Assembly: GCA_044236545.1 (NCBI GenBank)
Contig: JBIIGI010000002.1
Coordinates: 10,213-74,212 of the forward strand
Source: UBA6821 sp044236545
GTDB lineage: Bacteria > Verrucomicrobiota > Verrucomicrobiia > Chthoniobacterales > UBA6821
Direction of reading: 5' to 3'
Length of the DNA: 64,000 nucleotides
Under the pieces are notes generated by a model. That model saw only the letters and a program-made list of their open reading frames with translations, did no database searches and was not told the DNA's origin. A program made the position numbers and the translations under genes. This document shows, piece after piece, positions 34,192-42,786 of the stretch (positions within the stretch are counted from its first letter, which is position 1; each line of letters begins with the position of its first letter).

Positions 34192-35562
34192 GTGAAAAAT
34201 TCCGGGTCCCTGAAGGGCACCAAGTCAGCAAAGAAGGATCAGGAGACCATCCGCTCCGGCGCGGTGGGACGCATGGCTGCGCTGGGTGGTGCCGGGGCCC
34301 GCGTCGGGGTCAACTACCTGAAGCACTACGGCCGCGCCATGGTCGGCGCGAAGGACGAGACGAGCCGCCGCAGGCTCCGCGAGGAACTCGATGCGAAGAA
34401 TGCCGAGACCGTCTACGACACCTTCAGCAAGCTTAAGGGAGGACCCCTCAAGCTGGCCCAGATGCTCAGCATCGACAAAAACCTCCTGCCCGCGGCCTAC
34501 GCCCGCCAGTTCGCGCAGGCGCAGTCCTCGGTGCCGCCGCTCTCTTACCCGCTGGTTGCGCAGACCTTCAGGCGGGAATTCGGGAAATCGCCCGAGGAAC
34601 TCTTCGATCATTTCGAGAAGAAAGCCTCCCACGGGGCCTCCATCGGCCAAGTACACCGGGCCAGGCGGAAAGGACGCGAGTATGCGGTGAAGGTCCAGTA
34701 CCCTGGCGTGGCGCGCAGCCTGAAGAGCGATCTCGCCGTCGTGAAGCCGATTGCACTCCGCATCCTCGGTCTCCGGGAGTCGGACGTGGATTCCTACTTC
34801 CGCGAGGTGGAGACGCGTTTGCTGGAGGAAACCGACTACAGGCACGAGCTGGAGCGCTCCGTGGAGCTGACCGCGGCTTCCGCCCATCTCAAAGGGGTAC
34901 GCTTCCCCGCCTATCATCCGGAACTCTCCACAGGCAGGATTCTCTCCTCCGACTGGATCGACGGGATGCCACTCGACCGGTTCGCAGACGGGGAGGCGAC
35001 CCAGCGGGAGCGCGACCGGATCGGACAGGCCCTCTGGGATTTCTACGCCCATCAGGTGCATGATCTGCTTGTCTTCCATGCCGATCCTCATCCCGGGAAT
35101 TTCCTCGTGAAGGAGGGTGAACTCTGGGTGCTTGATTTCGGATGCACGAAAAAAATCTCCCGGGAGTTTTACCGGAAGCAGTTCCGCTTCCTGGATACCC
35201 GGCTGGAGCGCGACCCGGAACTCCTGAGGGAAGCCCTGCGCGACCTCGATGTGATCCTGCCCGAGGACGCTCCGGAGCAGATCGAGACAATCACCTCCCT
35301 CTGCATGACCTGGCTGGAGCTGCTGGCACGGCCCTTCCGCGAAGGAACCTTCGACTTCGGCGATCCCGGCTTTCTCAAGGCCATCTACGAGATGGGGGAG
35401 GAGAACCGCAAGGCCGACCATCTGCGCACGATGCGCGGTCAGCGGGGCTCACCCGACACGATCTATGTGAACCGCGCCTTCTTCGGACTCTACAGTCTGC
35501 TCGGCCGCCTGCGCGCCCGCGTGATGGTGGGGTTGCCGGAGTGGATCCGGTCGGGGGAATAA
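34192..35562 (+). CDS. ABC1/UbiB-family atypical kinase
   Basis: A 456-residue protein with the family motifs: LKGGPLKLAQML (KxGQ-like), the Ala-rich loop ASIGQVHRA, the catalytic Lys in YAVKVQYPG, FHADPHPGNFLV (HxDxxxxN) and metal-binding DFG (DFGCTKK). UbiB/COQ8 proteins bind ATP and support ubiquinone or other isoprenoid-lipid biosynthesis. The GTG at 34192 lies 4 bases after the TetR gene. A menaquinone methyltransferase gene is 0.6 kb downstream, so a role in quinone metabolism is possible. Confidence 0.9.
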   Translation: MKNSGSLKGTKSAKKDQETIRSGAVGRMAALGGAGARVGVNYLKHYGRAMVGAKDETSRRRLREELDAKNAETVYDTFSKLKGGPLKLAQMLSIDKNLLPAAYARQFAQAQSSVPPLSYPLVAQTFRREFGKSPEELFDHFEKKASHGASIGQVHRARRKGREYAVKVQYPGVARSLKSDLAVVKPIALRILGLRESDVDSYFREVETRLLEETDYRHELERSVELTAASAHLKGVRFPAYHPELSTGRILSSDWIDGMPLDRFADGEATQRERDRIGQALWDFYAHQVHDLLVFHADPHPGNFLVKEGELWVLDFGCTKKISREFYRKQFRFLDTRLERDPELLREALRDLDVILPEDAPEQIETITSLCMTWLELLARPFREGTFDFGDPGFLKAIYEMGEENRKADHLRTMRGQRGSPDTIYVNRAFFGLYSLLGRLRARVMVGLPEWIRSGE

Positions 35563-35745
35563 AACGAAATGGCCGGACTCGTTGGAAGCCCGCACTTCCG
35601 TGATCGATTGTGTCTTTCGGCCTGGTCTTTCAGTTGGCGCTGGGTTTGGGTTATCATGGGCAAGGGTGACGAAAAAGTGTTGCCTCCGGCGACGTGGAAA
35701 ATTAGGGTTTCCAGTCCCACGAGGTTTAGGCCTCACCAGGATTCT

Positions 35746-35820
35746 GCGCGGTTAGCTCAGCGGTAGAGCACTACACTGACACTGTAGGGGTCACAGGTTC
35801 GAACCCTGTATCGCGCACCA
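35746..35820 (+). tRNA. tRNA-Val (GAC)
   Basis: A 75-base cloverleaf including the encoded CCA. The acceptor stem pairs GCGCGGT (35746-35752) with ATCGCGC before the A and CCA. The anticodon stem is CTACA/TGTAG with loop CTGACAC, so the anticodon GAC (35778-35780) reads GTC valine codons. The T arm has TTCGAAC. Confidence 0.95.
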
Positions 35821-35836
35821 CCTACCCATCCGATTC

Positions 35837-36061
35837 ATGGCGACGTATCTCTACGAGACGATTCCAAGCAAGCCGGGCGAGGAGCCCTCGAGCTTCGAGG
35901 TCCAGCAAAGCATGAAGGATGAACCCCTCACTAGACACCCGGAGACCGGCCAGCCAATCCGCCGGGTGATCACGGGCGGCTTTGGCTTTGTGAGCAAGGG
36001 CAAGACGGCCCCGGTATACGCACCCTCCACTGGATGCGGCTCAGGCTGCGGTTGTCATTAG
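35837..36061 (+). CDS. FmdB-like small protein lacking the zinc-ribbon cysteines
   Basis: A 74-residue protein that follows the FmdB layout: MATYLYET start, QQSMKDEPLTRHPETGQPIRR and the GGFGF turn. The two CxxC pairs that bind zinc in FmdB (near residues 8-11 and 30-33) are replaced here by IPSKPG and HPETG. Instead, cysteines appear at the C-terminus (GCGSGCGCH). It follows tRNA-Val closely. The function of this cysteine-shifted form is unknown. Confidence 0.75.
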   Translation: MATYLYETIPSKPGEEPSSFEVQQSMKDEPLTRHPETGQPIRRVITGGFGFVSKGKTAPVYAPSTGCGSGCGCH

Positions 36062-36145
36062 CCATCCTCATCACGAAGAGGCGATGCCAGGACTGATCGG
36101 CATCATGCCGCCACTCATCCCTGCTTTGCGGAAAGTTCCGGGCCC

Positions 36146-36823
36146 CTACTTCTTCCCGGCGGTGTAGATCGAGACGGTTCCCAAGGTGAGGGGATGGGAC
36201 CTTGCATCCCTGAATCCGCACGATTCGATGAGCGAGATCATCGCGGGGCCCGAGGGGAATTGTTCAATCGATCCGCCTAGGTATTCGTAGGCATCCTTGC
36301 GCCCCGTCGCGATGCCGGCAAGGATCGGCAGGACATGGTGGAGGTAGGCGCGGTAGAGCGGTCGGATCACGGGGAGGGTCGGAAGGGAAAAGTCGAGGAT
36401 CAGCAGATGACCTCCCGGCTTGAGGATGCGGGCCATTTCGGAGAGACCCTTTTCCCATGAGGCCATGTTCCGGAGGCCGAAGGACGCGGTGATGGCATCG
36501 AAGGTTTCATCGGGGAAGGGAAGATTCATCCCGTCCGCCTCGACAAGTTCGTGAAGGCCTTTGCGACGCGCTACTTCCAGCATGGGTCGGCAGAAGTCTG
36601 CCCCGATCACGCGGGCCTGCGGACAACCCTTCCGAAGGGCAAGCGCGAGATCGCCGCTGCCGGTGGCGACATCCAGAATGAGCGAGGGGCGCCATCTTCT
36701 CGCCAGTCGCACGGAAACCGCCCGCCAGTGGAAATCAAGACACCCGCTCAGGAGATGGTTGACCAGAGCATACCTCCCCGCGATTGCGGAAAAGAGATCC
36801 CTGACATATTCCGGCTTGTCCAT
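36146..36823 (-). CDS. menG: Demethylmenaquinone/ubiquinone methyltransferase (UbiE/MenG)
   Basis: A 225-residue class I SAM methyltransferase. The N-terminus (VRDLFSAIAGRYALVNHLLS) is the UbiE/MenG signature, followed by LDVATGSGDLAL (SAM loop), DGMNLPFPDETFDAITASFGLRN and EMARILKPGG. It methylates demethylmenaquinone at the last step of menaquinone synthesis. It converges with the FmdB-like gene and is followed (on the other side) by tRNA-Leu. Whether the quinone is menaquinone or ubiquinone cannot be told from this gene; the symbol assumes menaquinone. Confidence 0.9.
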   Translation of the reverse strand: MDKPEYVRDLFSAIAGRYALVNHLLSGCLDFHWRAVSVRLARRWRPSLILDVATGSGDLALALRKGCPQARVIGADFCRPMLEVARRKGLHELVEADGMNLPFPDETFDAITASFGLRNMASWEKGLSEMARILKPGGHLLILDFSLPTLPVIRPLYRAYLHHVLPILAGIATGRKDAYEYLGGSIEQFPSGPAMISLIESCGFRDARSHPLTLGTVSIYTAGKK

Positions 36824-36871
36824 GTGTTGGAAAAAAACGACGTGGTGTCGGGAGGGGTGCTAGAAAGAAAA

Positions 36872-36956
36872 TGGTGCTCACGAGAGGACTCGAACCTCCA
36901 CGGGTCTCCCCATACGCTCCTGAGGCGTACGCGTCTGCCAATTCCGCCACGTGAGC
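36872..36956 (-). tRNA. tRNA-Leu (CAG)
   Basis: An 85-base cloverleaf on the minus strand with encoded CCA and the extra-long variable arm of a class II tRNA. The acceptor stem is GCTCACG/CGTGAGC and the anticodon stem TACGC/GCGTA with loop CTCAGGA, giving anticodon CAG (leucine CTG codon). The T arm has TTCGAGT. Confidence 0.94.
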
Positions 36957-37128
36957 AGGAGTCGGGGAATCTATAGCACCTGCACGGAATGTAAACACCC
37001 AAGGTGGTGCTTAGCCCGGATCCGTGTTTTGACCTGGGATTCCGATCTGAAATTCCCCGCATCAACGAGGAATTTGCGCTGGCGCAGCACTCTCAGCCAT
37101 GCCATGAAGGAGATTCACCACAATCCTC

Positions 37129-38211
37129 ATGACCAAACAATCGCTCACCCTACTTTCGATTCTTCTCTCAGCGGGACTGCTTCATGCCCAGGGTTCCGAC
37201 CAGAAACCCAAGGCAGCAGCCACCACCGACATCAACAAGATGATCCAGAGCGCCGCCGCCAAGGGAGGCGCGAGTTCCTCGGCCGTGGCCCTCAAGGATC
37301 CTGTCGCCGTGGTCAACGGCGAGAAGATCACCAAGGCTGATCTGGAAAAGACATTCAAGGAGGCACTCGCCGCAAGCGGCGCCGATGCAACCGCCCTCTC
37401 CGCCGAACAGAAGCTCCAAGGTTATCGTCAGATCCTCGATGGAATGATCATGGAAAAACTGGTCGACAAGCAGGCTGCCAATATCCAGGTCAGCAAGGAG
37501 GAGATCGACGCCCAGTTGGCCAAGATCAAGAAGCAGTTTCCCTCCGAGGAGGTTTTTCTGGGCGAGATGAAGAAGTCGGGCCTGACCTACGAACAGTTCA
37601 CCGCCAACCTGACCCGATCCATGCGCCAGTCAAAGTGGATGCAGTCCCAGATTCAGGGCAAGGACTCGGCCACCGAGGATGATGCCAAGAAGTTCTACGA
37701 CGCCAATACCAAGGAGTTCACCAACCCGGATCTCGTCAAGGCCAGCCACATCCTCTTCCTCACGCCTCAGGGGGCTTCACCCGAGCAACTCAAGGCCGCC
37801 GAGAACAAGGCCAAGTCCGCCATCATCCGTGCGAACAAGGGCGAGCCCTTCCCGCAGCTTGCCACCGAGCTTTCCGAGGAACCCGGAGCCAAGGAACGCG
37901 GTGGTGATCTCGGCTACTTCCCGAAGGACCGTATGGTGCCGGAGTTCGCGGATGCAGCATTCGCCCAGAAAGTCGGTACGGTCAGCGCAACCCCGGTGAA
38001 GACCAAGTTCGGCTACCATGTCATCAAGGTGACCGAGAAGAAGCCCGCCGGCACCGCGACCTTCGCCGAGGCAAAGGACCAGATCATGGCCTTCATTCAG
38101 GCCCAGAAACGCCGTGAAGTCTTAAAGGGTGTCATGCAGGAACTACGCCAGGCCGCCAAGATCGAGGTGAACCTCCCCGGTCCAGCGTCCGCCGCAGCTC
38201 CCGCCAAGTAA
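37129..38211 (+). CDS. Parvulin-type peptidyl-prolyl isomerase (SurA/PrsA-like)
   Basis: A 360-residue exported protein with a signal peptide (about 1-20, ending GLLHAQ), a SurA-type N-terminal chaperone region (VVNGEKITKADLEKTF, about 62-77) and one parvulin domain (KASHILFLTPQG through FGYHVIKVTEKK). It would assist folding of envelope proteins. The first 60 residues are Lys- and Ala-rich. The end is Ala- and Pro-rich and probably unstructured. The oxidoreductase gene follows 30 bases later. Confidence 0.9.
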   Translation: MTKQSLTLLSILLSAGLLHAQGSDQKPKAAATTDINKMIQSAAAKGGASSSAVALKDPVAVVNGEKITKADLEKTFKEALAASGADATALSAEQKLQGYRQILDGMIMEKLVDKQAANIQVSKEEIDAQLAKIKKQFPSEEVFLGEMKKSGLTYEQFTANLTRSMRQSKWMQSQIQGKDSATEDDAKKFYDANTKEFTNPDLVKASHILFLTPQGASPEQLKAAENKAKSAIIRANKGEPFPQLATELSEEPGAKERGGDLGYFPKDRMVPEFADAAFAQKVGTVSATPVKTKFGYHVIKVTEKKPAGTATFAEAKDQIMAFIQAQKRREVLKGVMQELRQAAKIEVNLPGPASAAAPAK

Positions 38212-38241
38212 TCCGAGCCACCTCCTGCCGACCGGACCCCG

Positions 38242-39231
38242 ATGGAGACGTCCCGTAAGACATCCGTTGGGGTCATCGGCCTCGGGATTATCGGAAGTCG
38301 TGTCGCTGCGGAACTGCGCCGCGGCGGTTTTTCCACCGTGGCGTGGAACCGTTCACCGCGTCCGGAGCCCAACTTTCTCTCCTCAGCCCGTGAGGTCGCC
38401 GAGACGGCCGACATCCTCCAACTCTTCGTCCATGACGGGGAGGCGCTGATCGAGGTGATCCGTTCCATGGCCCCAGCCCTCGGGGAGGATCACTTGGTCA
38501 TGAATCATGCCACCGTGGGTCCTGCGGAAACCCTGGAGGCCGCGCGGTTAGTCGCCGAGCGGGGCGCATCCTTCCTCGATGCCCCTTTCACCGGGAGTCG
38601 CGAGGCCGCGTCCGAAGGCCGGTTGGTCTATTATTTAGGCGGGAGTGAGGAGGTCATCAGCCGTGCCCGTCCCATTCTGGAGGCCTCTTCCAAGGAGATT
38701 CTTTCGATGGGACCCATCGGATCGGCCACCTATGTCAAGGTGGCCACCAACATGATCAGCGCCGCCCAGATACAGGGGCTCGCCGAGGCGCTTGCACTGC
38801 TTGACCGCGGCGGGGTGCCCCTCCAGTCCCTCCGAGATGCGCTCTCGCACAATGTCGCGAACTCGGGGGTCATCTCCTCCAAGCTTCCCCTGATGCTTGC
38901 CGGGGAGTTCGACACCCGCTTTTCCATCAAGAACATGCTCAAGGATCTCCAAATCGCACTTCGCTCTGTGGAAGGGAAAGGGATCGATCTCCCGGCCACC
39001 TCCGCCACCTCGGGGGCCCTCATGGGTGCCGTTCAGGCCGGATGGGGGGAGGATGATTTTGCCTCACTGGCGCGGCATTACGCCTATTCAGGGAGCGTGA
39101 AGGATCTGCCTCCAAGCAACCCCATGCCGTCATCGACGGAATCCACCTCCGCCGTGAGCAACGGGGCTTCCTCACCTTCCGGAAAACCGCTGTTCGGATT
39201 CTTTGCCCGCTTCAGGCAGGTTGCTCCCTGA
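38242..39231 (+). CDS. NAD(P)-dependent oxidoreductase, 3-hydroxyisobutyrate dehydrogenase family
   Basis: A 329-residue Rossmann dehydrogenase. It has the dinucleotide loop VIGLGIIGSRVAAEL (about 10-24), the family Asp-Ala-Pro turn (DAPFTGSREAA), and a helical C-terminal half with the catalytic Lys region (KVATNMISAAQI). Relatives reduce semialdehydes such as methylmalonate, tartronate or glyoxylate. The last 40 residues are Ser- and Pro-rich and look disordered. Substrate unknown. Confidence 0.88.
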   Translation: METSRKTSVGVIGLGIIGSRVAAELRRGGFSTVAWNRSPRPEPNFLSSAREVAETADILQLFVHDGEALIEVIRSMAPALGEDHLVMNHATVGPAETLEAARLVAERGASFLDAPFTGSREAASEGRLVYYLGGSEEVISRARPILEASSKEILSMGPIGSATYVKVATNMISAAQIQGLAEALALLDRGGVPLQSLRDALSHNVANSGVISSKLPLMLAGEFDTRFSIKNMLKDLQIALRSVEGKGIDLPATSATSGALMGAVQAGWGEDDFASLARHYAYSGSVKDLPPSNPMPSSTESTSAVSNGASSPSGKPLFGFFARFRQVAP

Positions 39232-39244
39232 CGTCATCCTCCGG

Positions 39245-40162
39245 ATGCAGGAACTTGCGGCCCAACTGAGCCTTGCCAGGAAAGAGGGTGGGGCCTTCCT
39301 GTTGCCATCGCGTCTGGTTGTGCGCGTCTCCGGGGCTGATGCTTTCCGCTACCTCAACGGGCAGGTCACCCGTGATCTCGGCCGCCTGCGTGAGGATGAT
39401 GCGGTCTCCGCCTGTCTCCTGACGCCAAGGGGGAAACTCTGCGCCGTCCTGCTGATCCATCGCGAAGGGGAGGATTTCCTGCTGGAAGCGGATCCCTCCC
39501 TGGAGGAGTCGCTGCCGGCCCGCCTTGAACGTTACATCGTGGCCGATGATGTGACCCTTTCACTGGAAAAGGCCCGCCCCGCGGCACACCTCTTCGGCCG
39601 GGTCTCCACGGACTGGGTGAGGCAAGATGCGGGCGAAAACAACGATTCCAAGCCTCCAAAGGTGCTTCAGGTGATGCGTCTTGGCGTTTCCGGAATCGAC
39701 GTGGAACTCGCCGGGATCGGCTCCAGGAAACTCCCTCCGCTACTCGATCCTCTCGTGGTGGAGGCACTTCGCCTGGAGCACTGCATTCCCTTCCAGGGCT
39801 CGGAACTGGATGGGGAAATTCTTCCTCCCGAGGCGCTTCTTGACCGCACCCACATTGATTATGACCGCGCGTGCTATCCCGGCCAGGAGGTGATCTCCCG
39901 TCTCAAGAGCATCGGAAGGGTGAACCGCCTGCTTCACCTGCTGACCGCTCCCGCTGGATCGGCTCTTCGTGCAGGAATGCATGTTGCCAGCGGCGAAGGG
40001 AAGGATGTCGGCGTGTTGACCAGCGTGGCTGAGCAGTTTGACACCGGTGCCACCCTTGCCCTGGCCTTCCTGCCACGGGAAAGCTCCGGTCCGCTTTTTG
40101 CCCTCGATCCCTTGACCGGAGGGAGGACTCAACTCACCATCACATCCATCACCGGTTCATGA
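39245..40162 (+). CDS. YgfZ/GcvT-like folate-binding protein
   Basis: A 305-residue protein of the YgfZ family, which supports Fe-S cluster assembly and binds tetrahydrofolate through a GcvT-like fold. The signature Cys motif is present as ACYPGQEVISRLK, and the N-terminal strand LVVRVSGADAFRYLNGQVT is clear. The ATG at 39245 was chosen over 39203. Its end overlaps the cyclophilin gene by 4 bases. Confidence 0.85.
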   Translation: MQELAAQLSLARKEGGAFLLPSRLVVRVSGADAFRYLNGQVTRDLGRLREDDAVSACLLTPRGKLCAVLLIHREGEDFLLEADPSLEESLPARLERYIVADDVTLSLEKARPAAHLFGRVSTDWVRQDAGENNDSKPPKVLQVMRLGVSGIDVELAGIGSRKLPPLLDPLVVEALRLEHCIPFQGSELDGEILPPEALLDRTHIDYDRACYPGQEVISRLKSIGRVNRLLHLLTAPAGSALRAGMHVASGEGKDVGVLTSVAEQFDTGATLALAFLPRESSGPLFALDPLTGGRTQLTITSITGS

Positions 40163-40755
40163 ATTCCCGATACCTCCTCGCCCTTTTTCTCCTCTCCTCC
40201 GTGCTGCTTGCCGGATGCGCCTCCAACGACGGTAGTGCCGTCGCCGCTTCACGGACTGCGGTGATGCTGGTCAAGATGCGCAACGAAAGGAGGCCGCAGC
40301 GCGTCGTGATCGCGCTCCGTGAGGACGCCGCCCCGGGCACCGTGGGGAATTTCAAGCAACTCGTTGCCCGTCACTACTACGACGGCATGCGCTTTCACCG
40401 GATCTTTCCTCACCGGTTGGTCCAGACGGGTGATCCCAAGAGCCGCCACGGGGAGTCCGAGCGTTCCGGAACCGGGGGGCCGGGATACACGGTTCCCGCC
40501 GAGATCAGACTCAAGCATGAGCGCGGTGCCGTCGCGGCGTCACGTCTTCCCGACGGCGTCAACCCGACGCGTTCTTCCAATGGCAGCCAATTCTATGTCT
40601 GCCTTGAGCCCCTGCCCTCGCTCGATGGCCAGTACACCGTCTTTGGGCGCGTTACCGAGGGGCTCGAGATACTGGAAGCCATCAGCCAAATACCCGCCAA
40701 CAGTAACGACTTCCCCGTGCAGAATGTCGTGATCCAATCCATCAGGTTGGAATAA
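40159..40755 (+). CDS. Cyclophilin-type peptidyl-prolyl isomerase, lipoprotein
   Basis: A 198-residue lipoprotein. The signal ends in the lipobox LLAGC, so the mature protein would be anchored through Cys21. A cyclophilin domain follows with the YYDGMRFHRIF and NGSQFYVCLEPLPSLDGQYTVF-type core, which catalyses proline cis-trans isomerisation in the periplasm. Coupled by a 4-base overlap to the YgfZ gene. The core looks complete, but details of catalytic residues were not verified. Confidence 0.85.
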   Translation: MNSRYLLALFLLSSVLLAGCASNDGSAVAASRTAVMLVKMRNERRPQRVVIALREDAAPGTVGNFKQLVARHYYDGMRFHRIFPHRLVQTGDPKSRHGESERSGTGGPGYTVPAEIRLKHERGAVAASRLPDGVNPTRSSNGSQFYVCLEPLPSLDGQYTVFGRVTEGLEILEAISQIPANSNDFPVQNVVIQSIRLE

Positions 40756-40789
40756 GGCTTCCCTGAAGGATTCCTAAAAGGACTTCTCC

Positions 40790-41635
40790 ATGTCCGTTCA
40801 AGCCACACCCACCATCCTTGACCGGATTCTTGCCGACGTGCGGGAGGAGGTTGCCGGGGCGAAGCGTCTCCGTTCCGAGTCCGATCTACGCGGGATGATT
40901 GCCGATGCCCCGCCGGTGCGTCCCTTGCCTGGGGCCCTGGAGAAGAGCTTCGGGCTGATCGCGGAAATCAAGGGATGCTCCCCGAGCGTCGGTCCGATGC
41001 GTGCCGAAAATGTCGCGGAGGCACCCTTGGCCTATGAGGAGAGCGGTTCCGTGCGCGCCCTCTCGGTCCTCACCAACAGCCGTCACTTCGGCGGAAGCAT
41101 GGAGCGGCTCCGCTCCATCCGCAATCAGGTCTCCAAGCCGGTGCTCCGGAAGGATTTCATCATCGGCGAGTACCAGATCCGTGAGGCGAGGGCCTTCGGT
41201 GCCGATGCGATCCTCCTCATGGCCAGTGTCCTTGATGCGGCCCGGCTCAAGGGATTCCATGAACTGGCCTTGGAACTCGGCATGGAGGCCCTCTTCGAGG
41301 TGCATGACGAGGCGGAGGTGGCGGCGCTTCCGAAAAGCGCGCGGATCGTCGGAATCAACAGCCGCCGATTCAAGGCCCCCGTCGGATCAGGGGGATTCGT
41401 GGGATCGACCGGATCCTCTGAGAAAGATTTCAGCATACGGCTCGACACCTTCGAACTCATCGACCGCCTTCCCGAGGGAACGATCCGGGTGGCCGAGAGC
41501 GGGCTGGATGCCGGCAATATCGCCTCGGTGGCCACCCGCTTCCATGCGGCCCTTGTCGGCACCTCCCTCCTGCGCGATCCTGACGGGATCCGTGCGGGAC
41601 TCTCCGCCTTCGAGGAGGCATTGGGAAGCCGCTAA
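40790..41635 (+). CDS. trpC: Indole-3-glycerol-phosphate synthase
   Basis: A 281-residue TIM barrel with the IGPS motifs: IAEIKGCSPSVGPMR (the phosphate/substrate loop), VLTNSRHFGGSMERL, VLRKDFIIGEYQIREARAFG, and VGINSRRF late in the protein. It converts CdRP to indole-3-glycerol phosphate in tryptophan synthesis. No other trp gene is in the window, so the pathway is scattered. It lies 35 bases before ruvB, which is probably only a positional link. Confidence 0.92.
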   Translation: MSVQATPTILDRILADVREEVAGAKRLRSESDLRGMIADAPPVRPLPGALEKSFGLIAEIKGCSPSVGPMRAENVAEAPLAYEESGSVRALSVLTNSRHFGGSMERLRSIRNQVSKPVLRKDFIIGEYQIREARAFGADAILLMASVLDAARLKGFHELALELGMEALFEVHDEAEVAALPKSARIVGINSRRFKAPVGSGGFVGSTGSSEKDFSIRLDTFELIDRLPEGTIRVAESGLDAGNIASVATRFHAALVGTSLLRDPDGIRAGLSAFEEALGSR

Positions 41636-41659
41636 GGAATTCCCTAATCCAGACCATCC

Positions 41660-42694
41660 ATGAACTCCGAAGATTTTTCCATCGACCCCGAGTCGCCCGA
41701 CACCCCGTTCGATGTCTCGCTGCGACCCCCGATGTTCGAGGAGTTCTGCGGGCAACCGAAGACCATCGAGCGCCTGATGCTTCTTGTCGAGGCGGCCCGG
41801 CAGCGCGACGAACCACTCCAGCACATCCTGCTGAGCGGCCCTCCCGGCCTCGGCAAGACAACCCTCGCCTACATCCTGGGCAATGCCATGGGAGCCGAGG
41901 TCCGCACCACGAGCGGCCCGACCATCGAGAAGGCCGGCGACCTTGCCGGGCTCCTCACCACGATGCCGCGCGGAGGCGTCCTCTTCATCGACGAGATCCA
42001 CCGGCTGCAGCCCGCGATCGAGGAGTACCTCTACCCGGCGATGGAGGATTTCCGCGTGGACATCATGATCGACCAGGGGCCCAATGCCCGCAGCGTCCGG
42101 CTCAACCTCGCCCGATTCACCCTGATCGGGGCGACCACCCGCGCCGGCATGATCAGCTCACCCTTGCGCTCACGTTTCGGGATGAACTGCCGTCTCGACT
42201 ACTACGAGGCCGAGGAGCTTCGGAAAATCGTCCTTCGCACCGGCGGACTGCTCGAGATGCAGATCGATGACGAGGGGGCGCTCGAGGTGGCCCGTCGCTC
42301 CCGCGGCACGCCGCGAATCGCCAACAATCTCCTGCGCTGGGTTCGTGACTATGCCCAGGTCCGTGCCGGCGGCATCGTGAACAGGGACTCCGCATCCAAG
42401 GCGCTCGAAATGCTCGACATCGATGCCGATGGCTTCGACGAGATGGACCAGAGGATCATCGAGGCGCTCATCCATAAATTCGGCGGCGGCCCCGTGGGTC
42501 TCAACTCGCTCGCAGTCGCCGTCGGCGAGGAGGCCGGCACGCTCGAGGATGTCCATGAGCCCTACCTCATCATGCAGGGGTATCTCTCGCGCACCCCGCA
42601 GGGCCGCGTCGCCATGCCCAAGGCCTACCAGAAGCTCGGCCTCCCCACGCCGAGAAACAAAGTCTCCGACTCACAGCCGGATCTGCTTTCCTGA
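41660..42694 (+). CDS. ruvB: Holliday junction branch-migration helicase RuvB
   Basis: A 344-residue AAA+ protein with Walker A SGPPGLGKTT, the RuvB motif TSGPTIEKAGDLAGLLT, Walker B FIDEIHRL, the sensor/arginine finger region (FTLIGATTRAGMISSPLRSRFG) and the winged-helix C-domain (GGGPVGLNSLAVAVGEEA). It drives branch migration of Holliday junctions with RuvA and RuvC, which are not in this window. Length is typical. The N-terminal extension before the AAA+ core is short and acidic. Confidence 0.97.
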   Translation: MNSEDFSIDPESPDTPFDVSLRPPMFEEFCGQPKTIERLMLLVEAARQRDEPLQHILLSGPPGLGKTTLAYILGNAMGAEVRTTSGPTIEKAGDLAGLLTTMPRGGVLFIDEIHRLQPAIEEYLYPAMEDFRVDIMIDQGPNARSVRLNLARFTLIGATTRAGMISSPLRSRFGMNCRLDYYEAEELRKIVLRTGGLLEMQIDDEGALEVARRSRGTPRIANNLLRWVRDYAQVRAGGIVNRDSASKALEMLDIDADGFDEMDQRIIEALIHKFGGGPVGLNSLAVAVGEEAGTLEDVHEPYLIMQGYLSRTPQGRVAMPKAYQKLGLPTPRNKVSDSQPDLLS

Positions 42695-42703
42695 GGGATT
42701 AGG

Positions 42704-42729
42704 CCCTAGGACACTAGACTCTAGGGTCC
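42704..42729. other. Inverted repeat between ruvB and the thioredoxin-domain gene
   Basis: In the 92-base gap, CCCTAG (42704-42709) is complementary to CTAGGG (42721-42726), and the nested GGAC/GTCC arms (42709-42712 and 42726-42729) give an alternative hairpin. There is no long T run, so a factor-independent terminator is not certain. The rest of the gap shows further CTAGA-rich dyads. Confidence 0.35.
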
Positions 42730-42786
42730 TTAAATCGGCTATCTCCGCCCTAAAGCCTAAACCGCTAGAGACTAAACACCTCTTCG

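Noticed and set aside
36074..36110. Terminator between the FmdB-like gene and menG
   Set aside because: A weak GATGCC/GGCATC dyad is present but lacks a T run or stable stem.
40790..41635. A tryptophan operon
   Set aside because: Only trpC is present; neighbours are unrelated.
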